Shown: piece by piece, positions 1 through 7,340 of the stretch | Position numbering within the stretch: position 1 is the stretch's first letter | How the letters are laid out: each line of letters opens with the position of its first letter | Assembly (NCBI RefSeq): GCF_039534165.1 | Contig: NZ_BAAAUX010000011.1 | Span: forward strand, 124,001 to 188,000 | Length of the DNA: 64,000 nucleotides | Direction of reading: 5' to 3' | Source of the DNA: Saccharopolyspora_D taberi | GTDB taxonomy: Bacteria > Actinomycetota > Actinomycetes > Mycobacteriales > Pseudonocardiaceae | Notes under the pieces: generated by a model | What the model saw: the letters and a program-made list of their open reading frames with translations, nothing else | Database searches by the model: none | What the model was told of the DNA's origin: nothing | Made by a program: the position numbers and the translations under genes

Positions 1-157
1 GCAGCGAGAACACCTGGTCGCGATAACTCCCGGTGATGTCGAGGGATTCGGCTGCGTCGACGATCTCCCGCGACCGCGCGCACGCGCGGTGCCAGATCGA
101 GAACGCCTCGTCGGGGTCGGCGTCGTCGACGTCGAACTCGGTGAACCCGCCGGTGGA
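1..157 (-). pseudogene. Truncated DinB/DUF664-type gene (C-terminal part, runs off left edge)
   Basis: Read on the minus strand, the open frame gives EFDVDDADPDEAFSIWHRAC followed by a segment ending SYRDQVFSL at the window edge. This matches the middle of DUF664/DinB four-helix proteins, which are mostly metal- or mycothiol-linked transferase-like proteins of unknown role. An in-frame TAG stops the frame at 158-160, and no start codon lies between it and the homologous part. The usual N-terminal helix region of roughly 90 residues is missing. The fragment therefore looks like the 3' remnant of a broken gene, with a junction near 150-160, although the rest of the gene lies outside the window. 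The family assignment is from memory of the family and is moderately sure. Confidence 0.5.
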
Positions 158-236
158 CTAGCCAGTCAAAGACACGAAGGCCCCATCGTCTTCAAGCGGC
201 GCAGCCGCTTAGCCCACCCAGGCAACCGGCACCGCC

Positions 237-334
237 GCGGGTTCTCAGGCGTTCGCTGGCGAGGACAGCTTTTTCCGTCGTATTGGCATACGTCGGAAAA
301 AGTTACCGCAGCCAGCGGGCGCCTGAGGTTCCGC
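237..334. repeat. 98-nt imperfect palindrome
   Basis: Two 46-nt arms (237-282 and 289-334) are imperfect inverted copies around the loop TTGGCA. The best-matched blocks are CTTTTTCCG with its complement near the loop, and TCAGGCG plus CGCTGGC with their complements further out. By eye about two thirds of the positions pair. A small separate hairpin (AAGCGGC, loop GCA, GCCGCTT) lies just to the left. It sits between the truncated DUF664 gene and the terminator hairpins of the reductase gene and has no coding signal. It may be a structured RNA, a decayed mobile-element end or a complex terminator; I cannot decide. Confidence 0.5.
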
Positions 335-386
335 CACCGCACCGCTACGCAAAACGAGTCCGGAGACAGCCTCTGCCAGGTAGAAG

Positions 387-427
387 TGTCTGCACCCGAG
401 CGGGACATGGGAACTCGGGCGCAGACA
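387..427. terminator. Hairpin downstream of the ferredoxin reductase gene (distal)
   Basis: The arm TGTCTGCACCCGAG at 387-400 pairs with CTCGGGCGCAGACA at 414-427 with one G-T position and a 13-nt loop. It lies about 37 bp past the stop of the minus-strand reductase gene, behind a second hairpin, and would stop transcription from either side. There is no T-run, as usual for terminators in GC-rich actinomycetes. Confidence 0.5.
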
Positions 428-432
428 CCGAA

Positions 433-460
433 CTCGTGCCGGACGCGCCACCGGCACGAG
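433..460. terminator. Hairpin terminator 3 bp past the reductase stop codon
   Basis: A perfect 10-bp stem (CTCGTGCCGG at 433-442 with CCGGCACGAG at 451-460) encloses an 8-nt loop. It begins 3 bp after the stop codon of the minus-strand gene at 464, the expected place for its terminator. Together with the 387-427 hairpin it forms a double terminator. Confidence 0.65.
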
Positions 461-463
461 ACG

Positions 464-2059
464 TCATCGGCGGGAACGGGCCGCCCGCAGCAGGTCCGGC
501 ACCGTCGCGAACTTCACCCTCGGCCTGCCCGCCCGCTCTCCGAGCAGCCGCTCGGCCCGGTCGATCGCCTCGGCCTCCTGCCGCCCGATGGCGTCCGGAC
601 GGCGCCTGCGGACCAGCCGCGCGAACTCCTTGGCCCCACCGCGCGGAACGGGCAGCTCCGCGACGTCGTCGAGCAATGCCCCGACGGTTTCGGCCGCGCA
701 GGCGCGGTTGGCGCCGATCCCGCCCCGCGCGCCGCGCTTGGCCCAGCCGACGACGTAGGTGCCGGGGCCCACCCGGCCACCGCGATTGGTGATCACCCCG
801 GTCTCCGGGTCGAACGGCAGCCCCTCGACCGGAGTGCCCCAGCACCCGATGGACCGCACCAGCAGCCCCGCGCGGATGTCCCGCACGCCAGCGCCGTCGC
901 CGACCCGGACGGCCCGCATCCGCTCGTCGCCGAGCACTTCGACCGGCGCGGAGCAAAACCGCAGCACGAGCCGCTTCCCCACCGCGGGCGGCGCGGCCCA
1001 GTCCACGGATTCGACCGGCAGTCCGCGCAGCAGAGCGGCGGCCGAGTTCGGGTCGGCGTTCGCGATGTCGCCGGCCGCCCCTGGGACGTCGTCGACGACC
1101 ACCTCGATACCCGGAACCTGTTGCAGCGCATGCAGTTCCGACCGGGTGCAGGCCACGTTCCCCGCACCCCGGCGGCCCAGCAGCACGACCTCCCGGACCG
1201 AGCTCGTGCGCAAGGCCGCGAGCGCGTGGTCGGCGATGTCGGTCCGCGACAGCGCGTCCGGATCGGACAGCAGGATGCGGGCCACGTCGAGGGCGACGTT
1301 GCCGTTGCCCACGACCACCGCGCGTTCCGACGACAGGTCCACCGCGCCGGGCGCCACACCGGGCAACGCGTTGCACCACCCGACGAACTCCGTCGCCGGG
1401 ATGCTGCCCGGCAGCTCCTCCCCCGGAACGCCCAGCGCCCGGCTGCCGCTCGCGCCGACGGCGTAGACCACGGCGTGGTGGTGCGCTGCCACCTCGTCGT
1501 GGCTGACGTCGCGGCCCACCTCGACGTTGAGGTGCATGCGCACCCTCGGATGCCGGTAACCGGCGGCGAAGGTCTCGCCGATCCGCTTGGTCGACGGGTG
1601 GTCCGGCGCGACCCCGAACCGGACCAGACCGCCCGGCACCGGAACCCGGTCGATCAGCGTGATCTCCGCGTCGGTCGACCGGAGCAGGGTCTGCACGGTG
1701 TACCCGGCGGCAGGCCCGGTGCCCACGACAGCCACCCGCGGCGCGGTCAGCCCCGAGGGCAGCGAACGCGGGAACCTCGGCGGTCCCCAGCTGTTGTCGG
1801 CGGGCTCCCCGTCGAAGTACTGCCGGTTCATCTCGGCATAGCCCAAGTCGCTGCCGCGCAGCCGGTCCACCGGCCGCACCGCGTCCACCGGGCAGGCGTC
1901 CGCGCAGGCACCGCAGTCGATGCACGTCCTCGGGTCGATGTAGAGCATGTCGGTGGACCCGAACTCCGGCTCGTCCGGCGTCGGGTGGATGCAGTTGACC
2001 GGGCACACCGACACGCAGGACGCGTCGTTGCAGCAGGTCTGGGTGATCGCGAAGGCCAT
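464..2059 (-). CDS. Fused ferredoxin / ferredoxin--NADP(+) reductase (FprB-like)
   Basis: This 531-residue flavoprotein should move electrons between NADPH and ferredoxin. The N-terminal ~60 residues are a seven-iron-type ferredoxin module (Cys9, 10, 15, 19, 23 and a CxxCxxCxxxCP set at 46-56). An adrenodoxin-reductase-type part follows, with the FAD motif VVGTGPAAGYT near residue 110 and an NADP motif GNGNVALDVARIL in the middle. The start is ATG at 2059; a much longer open frame upstream is a shadow of the oxygenase gene. It lies 11 bp downstream of the diiron oxygenase gene, so the two are almost certainly one transcript and the reductase is the likely electron source for that enzyme. The mycobacterial pair Rv0885/fprB has, as I recall it, the same order. 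Confidence 0.9.
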   Translation of the reverse strand: MAFAITQTCCNDASCVSVCPVNCIHPTPDEPEFGSTDMLYIDPRTCIDCGACADACPVDAVRPVDRLRGSDLGYAEMNRQYFDGEPADNSWGPPRFPRSLPSGLTAPRVAVVGTGPAAGYTVQTLLRSTDAEITLIDRVPVPGGLVRFGVAPDHPSTKRIGETFAAGYRHPRVRMHLNVEVGRDVSHDEVAAHHHAVVYAVGASGSRALGVPGEELPGSIPATEFVGWCNALPGVAPGAVDLSSERAVVVGNGNVALDVARILLSDPDALSRTDIADHALAALRTSSVREVVLLGRRGAGNVACTRSELHALQQVPGIEVVVDDVPGAAGDIANADPNSAAALLRGLPVESVDWAAPPAVGKRLVLRFCSAPVEVLGDERMRAVRVGDGAGVRDIRAGLLVRSIGCWGTPVEGLPFDPETGVITNRGGRVGPGTYVVGWAKRGARGGIGANRACAAETVGALLDDVAELPVPRGGAKEFARLVRRRRPDAIGRQEAEAIDRAERLLGERAGRPRVKFATVPDLLRAARSRR

Positions 2060-2070
2060 CTCGGTCCCGC

Positions 2071-2967
2071 TCAGATCATGTGCACGCGCTGGTAGAGCGC
2101 GACGGCCGGACGGGGCAGCAGGCCGCTTTCGCCCAGGAACTCCATCAGGCCCGCGCAGGCGTTGCGCATCATCGACTTGCGGTGCTCGTTGGCCGCCACC
2201 TCCGCCACCGCCCGGCGGGTGTCGAGCCCGACCGCGTGGTACACGCCCTCGTTGACCAGGCTGTTGACGATGAAGTACGCGACGACGGCGATCAGCGCAC
2301 CGCTGGTGTAGCGGCGGGTCGGGCTCACCCCGGCCATGTGCTCGCGGATCTCGTGCCGGGCGAACTTCATGTGCCGCGACTCCTCGACCACGTGGATCTT
2401 CGAGCTGGTGCGCACGATGTCGAGGACGTTCTCGCCGCGCATCCAGTCGCGCTGCATCACGTCCAGCACCTCCTCGGCGACCAGCGTGCCGCCGTAGGCG
2501 ACCTCGGCCGAGGCGGTGGACTTGAACAGGCGCGCGAGCTCGACGACGTGGCGGCGCGGGAAGTAGGCGGGCACCCCGAGCTTCTCGCAGGTGCGGGCGA
2601 ACATGATCGAGTGCCTGCACTCGTCGGCGATCTCGGTGAGCGCGAACTGGAACTCCGGGTTCGCCGGGTCCTTGACGTACTGGTCGCGCAGGATCATCTG
2701 CTGCAGGATCATCTCGAACCAGATGCCGGTGCTCATGATCGAGCACACCTCGTGCCGGGTCAGCGCGACCCGCTGCCGCTCGCTCATCTCGTCCCACAGC
2801 GGAGTTCCGTAGAGGGTGCTCCACTCCGGGTTCAGCCCGTAGGCGCCGTCGGGCAGCGGCGCGTTCCAGTCGATCTCGCTCGCCGGGTCGTAGGACAGCG
2901 TGGCCGAGGATTCCAGCAGCCGCCGGGAAACCTCCGGCCCGGCGTCGTGCACGTCCGCAGCGGTCAT
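2071..2967 (-). CDS. AurF-like non-haem diiron oxygenase
   Basis: A 298-residue soluble protein of the AurF (p-aminobenzoate N-oxygenase) type. The diiron ligand pattern is visible in two ExxH segments, ADECRHSIMFA in the middle and VEESRHMKFARHE further on, with additional conserved Glu/His residues between them. AurF itself turns arylamines into nitro compounds; the substrate here is unknown. The start is ATG at 2967, preceded by AGGGAGG at good spacing; the open frame extends upstream to 3084 but across the operators. The gene heads a two-gene operon with the fused ferredoxin reductase, which suggests a self-contained oxygenase system. Divergent TetR and twin palindromes upstream imply repression lifted by a ligand. 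Confidence 0.85.
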   Translation of the reverse strand: MTAADVHDAGPEVSRRLLESSATLSYDPASEIDWNAPLPDGAYGLNPEWSTLYGTPLWDEMSERQRVALTRHEVCSIMSTGIWFEMILQQMILRDQYVKDPANPEFQFALTEIADECRHSIMFARTCEKLGVPAYFPRRHVVELARLFKSTASAEVAYGGTLVAEEVLDVMQRDWMRGENVLDIVRTSSKIHVVEESRHMKFARHEIREHMAGVSPTRRYTSGALIAVVAYFIVNSLVNEGVYHAVGLDTRRAVAEVAANEHRKSMMRNACAGLMEFLGESGLLPRPAVALYQRVHMI

Positions 2968-3000
2968 CGTCCGCACCTCCCTGTGCCTTTCGGTATAGCA

Positions 3001-3048
3001 GGTACGTCTTGTACCCGTTACCTGACGGTGAACGGTACAGGCTGTACC
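3001..3048. promoter_or_regulatory. Twin palindromic operators between the diiron oxygenase and TetR genes
   Basis: Two 15-bp palindromes share the form GGTAC-N5-GTACC: GGTACGTCTTGTACC at 3001-3015 and GGTACAGGCTGTACC at 3034-3048 (the second pairs over 7 bp). They lie 33 bp apart in the 104-bp divergent promoter region. The position fits binding by the TetR protein encoded at 3072, controlling both directions. The assignment is by location. Confidence 0.75.
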
Positions 3049-3071
3049 CCCTAGCGCGCTAGACTGGCCGC

Positions 3072-3773
3072 ATGACGGCCTCATCCACGCCCCACCGGGT
3101 CGACGGCCGCGCCGCGCGCTGGGCGGGCCAGCACGAGCGGCGCAGGCGGGAGTTCGTAGACGCCGCGCTGCGCGCGATCGCCGAACACGGCCCGGAGGTG
3201 TCCACCGAGCAGATCGCCGAACAGGCCGGCGTCGCGCGGACCAGGCTCTACAAGCACTTCACCGACACACCCGACCTGCAGGCCGCCATCTCCGAGCGGA
3301 CCGTGGAGCTGATCACCGCGGAACTGCTGCCCGCGCTGGACCCGCAGCGCACGCCGGTGCAGATGGTCCGCGGCGTGATCAGCGCGCACATCGGCTGGCT
3401 GGTCGAGCACGACAACCTGTTCCGCTACCTGACCCGGTACGCGGTGTCCTCGCGCTCGGGCGGGCGCGACGCGTTCACCGACACCAAGTCCGCGATCGCC
3501 GGGCACCTCACGCTGATGTTCGAGCACTACCTCGGCGCGTTCGGCATGGACACCCGGGTGGCCGAGATGAGCGCGTTCGGGGTCGTCGGGCTCGTCGAGT
3601 CGAGCACCAGCCGGTGGGTGGAGCACCCGGGCGGGATGGACCGCGAGGAACTGGCCGACCTGCTGACCGGCTGGGTGTGGCGGCTGATCGACGACGTGCT
3701 GCGCAGCGGCGGGGTCGAGCTCGACCCGCACGAACCGCTCGCCGCGCAGGAGCTCAGCGCGCGCGGCGGCTGA
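3072..3773 (+). CDS. TetR-family regulator of the diiron oxygenase operon
   Basis: A 233-residue protein. The helix-turn-helix lies at about residues 25-70 (STEQIAEQAGVARTRLYKHF) and is followed by an all-helical ligand-binding domain. It is transcribed away from the AurF-like gene across two GGTAC-type palindromes, so it most likely represses that operon and itself. The ligand is unknown. The start ATG at 3072 is close to the operators and has no strong ribosome site, so a leaderless or near-leaderless transcript is possible. Confidence 0.9.
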   Translation: MTASSTPHRVDGRAARWAGQHERRRREFVDAALRAIAEHGPEVSTEQIAEQAGVARTRLYKHFTDTPDLQAAISERTVELITAELLPALDPQRTPVQMVRGVISAHIGWLVEHDNLFRYLTRYAVSSRSGGRDAFTDTKSAIAGHLTLMFEHYLGAFGMDTRVAEMSAFGVVGLVESSTSRWVEHPGGMDREELADLLTGWVWRLIDDVLRSGGVELDPHEPLAAQELSARGG

Positions 3774-3779
3774 GCGGCG

Positions 3780-4103
3780 TCAGTCCGGGAGGCGGCGCAG
3801 CAGCGCCCGCGCGAACGCGTGCGCGGCCGGGTCGATCTCGTCCCGCCGGGCCGCCGAGCGCAGCCATTCGGCCAGCAGCGGCGCCAGTTCCGGCGACAGG
3901 GCGGCGATCCAGCGCGCGCTGCCCGCCCGGGCCTCGGCGACGTGCTCGGTCGTGCCGTCGCCGTGGTGGGCGACTACCTCCGGGCGGGTCGCCAGCAGCC
4001 CGCGCAGCTGCCACTCGCCACCGGTGGACGTCGCGGCGAGCCGTTCGAGCGCGTCGGCCGAGGCGATCAGGTCTTCAGTGCGCACCGGGGAATTGTCGCG
4101 CAT
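3780..4103 (-). CDS. Small hypothetical protein (107 aa)
   Basis: I do not recognise a family. The product is a soluble, mostly helical acidic/basic protein starting MRDNSPVRTEDLIASADALE and ending ARALLRRLPD. It has no signal peptide or membrane segment. Codon use is typical of the region, and the ATG at 4103 follows the divergent promoter gap before the DUF1707 gene. The frame continues upstream to 4553 only as a shadow of that gene. It converges on the TetR gene, 6 bp apart. That it is a real gene is likely but not certain. Confidence 0.55.
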   Translation of the reverse strand: MRDNSPVRTEDLIASADALERLAATSTGGEWQLRGLLATRPEVVAHHGDGTTEHVAEARAGSARWIAALSPELAPLLAEWLRSAARRDEIDPAAHAFARALLRRLPD

Positions 4104-4235
4104 CCGTCCGCTATGGACGACAGTGCTCACATCGTGACCAGCGGCGCACCCCGTTCTGCGTCCAGCCGTCACAATTCCCGCTCCAGCAAAGGGTTTTCCT
4201 TCCCGGCGCGACCGGGGCGCCTTACGCTGCCCGCC

Positions 4236-4775
4236 ATGGTGACCGAATTCCGGGCCTCCGACGCCGATCGCGAGCGGTACGCCGCCGCACTCCGGGAAGC
4301 GTTCGACGCGGGGCGCCTCACCATGCACGAGTTCGACGAGCGCATCGCGGCGGTGTACACCGCCCGCACCGGTGCCGAGCTGGACCGGATCACCCAGGAC
4401 CTGCCGACCGGGGACGGGACGACGACCGCGCGGCTGTTCGGCGTCCTCGGCGGTTTCAGCCGCCGCGGCGCGTGGGAGGTGCCGCGGCGGCTGTCGGCGG
4501 TCGCGTTCTGGGGCGGCGGCCGGATCGACCTGCGCGAGGCGCGCATCGAGCACCAGGAGGTGCTGATCCGCTGCTACGCGATCATGGGCGGCATGCGGGT
4601 CGTGGTGCCGCCCGAGGTCGGGCTGGAGGTCCGGGGCACCGGGTTCATGGGCGGTTTCCGGCGGAGCGCGCGCGGTTCCGGGAACCCGGGGAGCCCGCGG
4701 GTGGTGGTCAGCGGGTTCGCCTTCTGGGGCGGTGTGCGGGTCCGCCGCGGGTTCGCGCGGCAGCGCTTCCGCTGA
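4236..4775 (+). CDS. DUF1707 domain protein with LiaF-like C-terminus
   Basis: A 179-residue protein. The first ~60 residues are the DUF1707 (SHOCT-like) module (ASDADRERYAAALREAF ... LDRITQDLP). A region resembling the cell-wall-stress LiaF/DUF2154 beta domain follows, rich in Gly/Arg (IRCYAIMGGMRVVVPPEV). It has no clear transmembrane helix, unlike many relatives. The family is common in actinomycetes and is thought to be linked to envelope stress; its reaction is unknown. The ATG at 4236 has no Shine-Dalgarno sequence, and a TTACGCT box about 8 bp upstream suggests a leaderless transcript. Confidence 0.8.
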   Translation: MVTEFRASDADRERYAAALREAFDAGRLTMHEFDERIAAVYTARTGAELDRITQDLPTGDGTTTARLFGVLGGFSRRGAWEVPRRLSAVAFWGGGRIDLREARIEHQEVLIRCYAIMGGMRVVVPPEVGLEVRGTGFMGGFRRSARGSGNPGSPRVVVSGFAFWGGVRVRRGFARQRFR

Positions 4776-4805
4776 CGCTTCCGGCGACCGCGCGCGGGAT
4801 GCGCG

Positions 4806-4830
4806 CCGGGCCGGACGGTTCTCGTCCGGC
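4806..4830 (+). terminator. Terminator hairpin after the DUF1707 gene
   Basis: A perfect 10-bp stem (GGGCCGGACG at 4806-4815 with CGTCCGGCCC at 4821-4830) surrounds the loop GTTCT. It lies 30 bp after the stop codon. Confidence 0.7.
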
Positions 4831-5230
4831 CCGCGTGCCGGGCGGACGGTTCTTGAGCCGCACTCAGATCGGGCTGTACTCAGATCGGGTTGTCCCGAGC
4901 CGCACTCAGATCGGCTGTTCCCGACCGCCCGCGTCCCGGACCAGGCCGTTCCCAGCCCGACTCACACCCGCGCTGGCGGTTCTTGCTCGGCCCGCGCGGT
5001 TCCCAACCCGACCCGCACCCCGGCAGCGGCGTTCCCACTCGGCCTCCACGGTTCCCACCCGACCCGGACCCCGGCCCGCGCGAGTCCCGCCCCCCACCCC
5101 CGATAGAACAGCCCCCATCCCCGTCCGGGCGATTGACCCCGCCCGTCGCGTCTGAATCAGATCCGGGACGTTTTCCCCTTGCCCGTCCGAGGTGTTGACG
5201 CCGCTCGGAATTCCCCTTCACCATTGCGCC
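4831..5230. repeat. Low-complexity intergenic region with short direct repeats
   Basis: This 400-bp stretch without a gene is built from degenerate repeats. ACTCAGATCGG occurs three times (4862-4872, 4878-4888, 4904-4914), and CGGTTCCCACCCGACCC-like units recur between about 4940 and 5090. All frames give low-complexity Pro/Arg sequence with no recognisable domain. Likely non-coding repeat DNA; no function visible. Confidence 0.5.
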
Positions 5231-5250
5231 ATGCGCAGTGTGGTGCGCAT
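5231..5250. promoter_or_regulatory. Inverted repeat upstream of the SerA-like operon
   Basis: ATGCGCA (5231-5237) and TGCGCAT (5244-5250) form a perfect 7-bp inverted repeat with a 6-bp spacer, 28 bp before the start codon at 5278. Its position fits an operator overlapping the promoter. No local regulator gene can be assigned to it. Confidence 0.4.
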
Positions 5251-5277
5251 TGAGCAACAACGGTGCGGGGGTTGCCC

Positions 5278-6279
5278 ATGAGAATCCTGGTCGCCGACAC
5301 GTTCCCCTCCGGGCACCTGGACCGGCTGGGCGAGCTCGGTCACGACTGCGACTACCGGCCCGACACGACCTCAGGACAACTGCCCGGCCTGCTCGCCGGA
5401 CGCACCGCCCTGGTGGTGCGCAGCACCCGGGTCACCGCCGAGGCGCTGGAGGGCGCGGACGCGCTGCGCCTGGTCATCCGGGCCGGATCGGGCACCAACA
5501 CCATCGACCGCGACGCGGCCTCGGCGCGCGGCATCTACGTCTGCAACGTGCCCGGACGCAACGCGATCGCGGTCGCCGAGCTGGCCTGCGCGCTGATGCT
5601 GGCGCTGGACCGCGGCCTCTACGACAACGTCGCCGACCTGCGGGCCGGCCGCTGGGACAAGAAGCGCCACTCCCGGGCGCGCGGGATCCACGGCCGCCGG
5701 GTCGGCGTGATCGGGCTCGGCCGGATCGGCCTCGCCTTCGCCGAGCGGGCGGCCGCCTTCGGGACCACCGTGTACGCCGTGGCCAAACCCGACCGCTCCG
5801 CCCAGGTGCTGGAACGCGCCCGCGCCATCGGCGTCCGCTTCGTCGACGACCTGCCCACGCTCGCGCGCACCTGCGACGTGCTGTCGCTGCACCTGCCCGC
5901 CACCGACGGGACGCGGCACCTGGTCGACGCCGACCTGCTGGCGCACGTCCGGCCGGGCACGCTCATCCTCAACACCGCGCGCGGCGACCTCATCGACGAG
6001 GACGCGCTGATCGAGGCGATGGAGGACAAGGACGTCCGCGCCGGCCTGGACGTCTACGCCGACGAGCCCGCGGGCGGCACCGGGCGCATCGAGTCCCGGC
6101 TGGCCCGGCACCCCAACGTCTACGGCACCCACCACATCGGCGCCTCCACCGAGCAGGCCCAGCAGGCGGTGGCCGACGAGGTGGTGGCCATGGTCGCGGC
6201 GTTCCAGTCGGGTTCGGTGCGCCACTGCGTGAACCTCGACGACGTGCGGCCCACCGCGAACTCGGGTGAGTTCCCGTGA
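5278..6279 (+). CDS. D-isomer 2-hydroxyacid dehydrogenase, phosphoglycerate dehydrogenase-like
   Basis: A 333-residue NAD-dependent dehydrogenase. The nucleotide-binding motif VGVIGLGRIGLAFAERAAAF lies near residue 142. The catalytic Arg is in the LILNTARGDLIDE segment, and the Glu and His are supplied by the DVYADEP and THHIGAST segments. It resembles SerA without the C-terminal ACT domain, so 3-phosphoglycerate or a similar 2-hydroxyacid is the likely substrate. The start ATG at 5278 follows GCGGGGG; an in-frame GTG at 5263 is possible. The stop overlaps the next start (GTGA), so DUF1015 is translationally coupled. Confidence 0.85.
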   Translation: MRILVADTFPSGHLDRLGELGHDCDYRPDTTSGQLPGLLAGRTALVVRSTRVTAEALEGADALRLVIRAGSGTNTIDRDAASARGIYVCNVPGRNAIAVAELACALMLALDRGLYDNVADLRAGRWDKKRHSRARGIHGRRVGVIGLGRIGLAFAERAAAFGTTVYAVAKPDRSAQVLERARAIGVRFVDDLPTLARTCDVLSLHLPATDGTRHLVDADLLAHVRPGTLILNTARGDLIDEDALIEAMEDKDVRAGLDVYADEPAGGTGRIESRLARHPNVYGTHHIGASTEQAQQAVADEVVAMVAAFQSGSVRHCVNLDDVRPTANSGEFP

Positions 6280-7250
6280 GCGCCCTGCCCCTCCGGCGGG
6301 GCGCACCGCCGGAATCCCACGGAGTCACCGCCCGCGCGCCGCGCGCGCTGGTCCGGACCGGCCCGGACGGCCACGTCCCGCTGCCCGGGAACGCGACCGT
6401 GGTCTACCGGCTCGAAACCGGGCAGCACCGGCAGACCGGGCTGGTGGTCGAGGTCGCGGTGGACGACTACCGGCACGGGCGCATCCTCCGCCACGAGGCC
6501 ACCCGGCCCGACCACGTCCACCGGCTCACCGAGCTGACCGAGGCCACCGGCACCGAGCAGCTGCCGGTGATGCTTGTCCACAGAGGACACGACGGGCTGC
6601 GCGACCGGCTGGCGGCGATCACCGCGGCGCCACCCGACCTGCGGGTGACCGGCAACGGCGTCGTGCACAGCGTCTGGATCCGGGCCGGTTCCGGCGAGCC
6701 GCACGAGCTCTCCGGCATCGGCACCTGCTACATCGCCGACGGCCACCACCGGATGTCGGCCGCCGTGCGCCACGCCGACCGGTGGCGGCACCTCGGTCCC
6801 GGCCACCCCAGCGCGTTCACGCTCGCCGCGCTGTTCCCGAGCGATGAGATGCGCGTCCTCGGCCACGACCGCCGCTTCCGGCTCCGCGAAAGCACATCCG
6901 CCACCGACGTGCTCGGCAGGCTGGCCTCCGTCGCTACCCGGATCGAACCGCTCGACCGCGAGGAGACCGCGCCCGGCTCGGTGGCGGTGAGCATCCGCGA
7001 CCGCTGGTACCGGGTCCGCGTGTTCTGCGAGCACGAGTCCGCCGCGGTCGACGACGTGCTCGTGCCCGCGCTGCACGGCCTCCTGGAGGACGAGCCGGGC
7101 GCCGAGCCCACCGACCTGCGGTTCGTCCCGCACCCGCCGACTGTCGAGCGGATCATGGCGATCTCCGACGCCGGGCTGGTCATGCCGCCCAAGTCGACCT
7201 GGTTCGACCCCAAGCCGCTGCCTGGCCTCTTCGTCCGCGAACTGCGCTGA
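6276..7250 (+). CDS. DUF1015 family protein
   Basis: A 324-residue cytosolic protein of the DUF1015 family (COG4198), whose reaction is not settled. The family signature IADGHHRMSAA is present near the middle, and conserved stretches such as VMPPKSTWFDPKP close the sequence. It starts with GTG overlapping the stop of the SerA-like gene. DUF1015 genes are often found beside serA or serC in other phyla, so a role in serine or phosphoserine metabolism is a reasonable inference, not a demonstrated one. Confidence 0.8.
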   Translation: MSALPLRRGAPPESHGVTARAPRALVRTGPDGHVPLPGNATVVYRLETGQHRQTGLVVEVAVDDYRHGRILRHEATRPDHVHRLTELTEATGTEQLPVMLVHRGHDGLRDRLAAITAAPPDLRVTGNGVVHSVWIRAGSGEPHELSGIGTCYIADGHHRMSAAVRHADRWRHLGPGHPSAFTLAALFPSDEMRVLGHDRRFRLRESTSATDVLGRLASVATRIEPLDREETAPGSVAVSIRDRWYRVRVFCEHESAAVDDVLVPALHGLLEDEPGAEPTDLRFVPHPPTVERIMAISDAGLVMPPKSTWFDPKPLPGLFVRELR

Positions 7251-7340
7251 CCCCTGGCCGGGCCGCTGTTGGATGGATCACCGGCGGCTGTGCCGGACGG
7301 CCCGTCGCGGGCAGGATGACCCCGGGAGGTGGGTCGTCCG

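Noticed and set aside
89..2095. Long plus-strand open frame (668 aa) across the reductase gene
   Set aside because: It is antisense to a well-supported ferredoxin reductase; the translation is His/Arg/Pro-rich shadow sequence with no domain.
2060..2824. N-terminal extension of the ferredoxin reductase frame
   Set aside because: It overlaps the AurF-like gene in another frame and has no domain; the ferredoxin starts exactly at ATG 2059.
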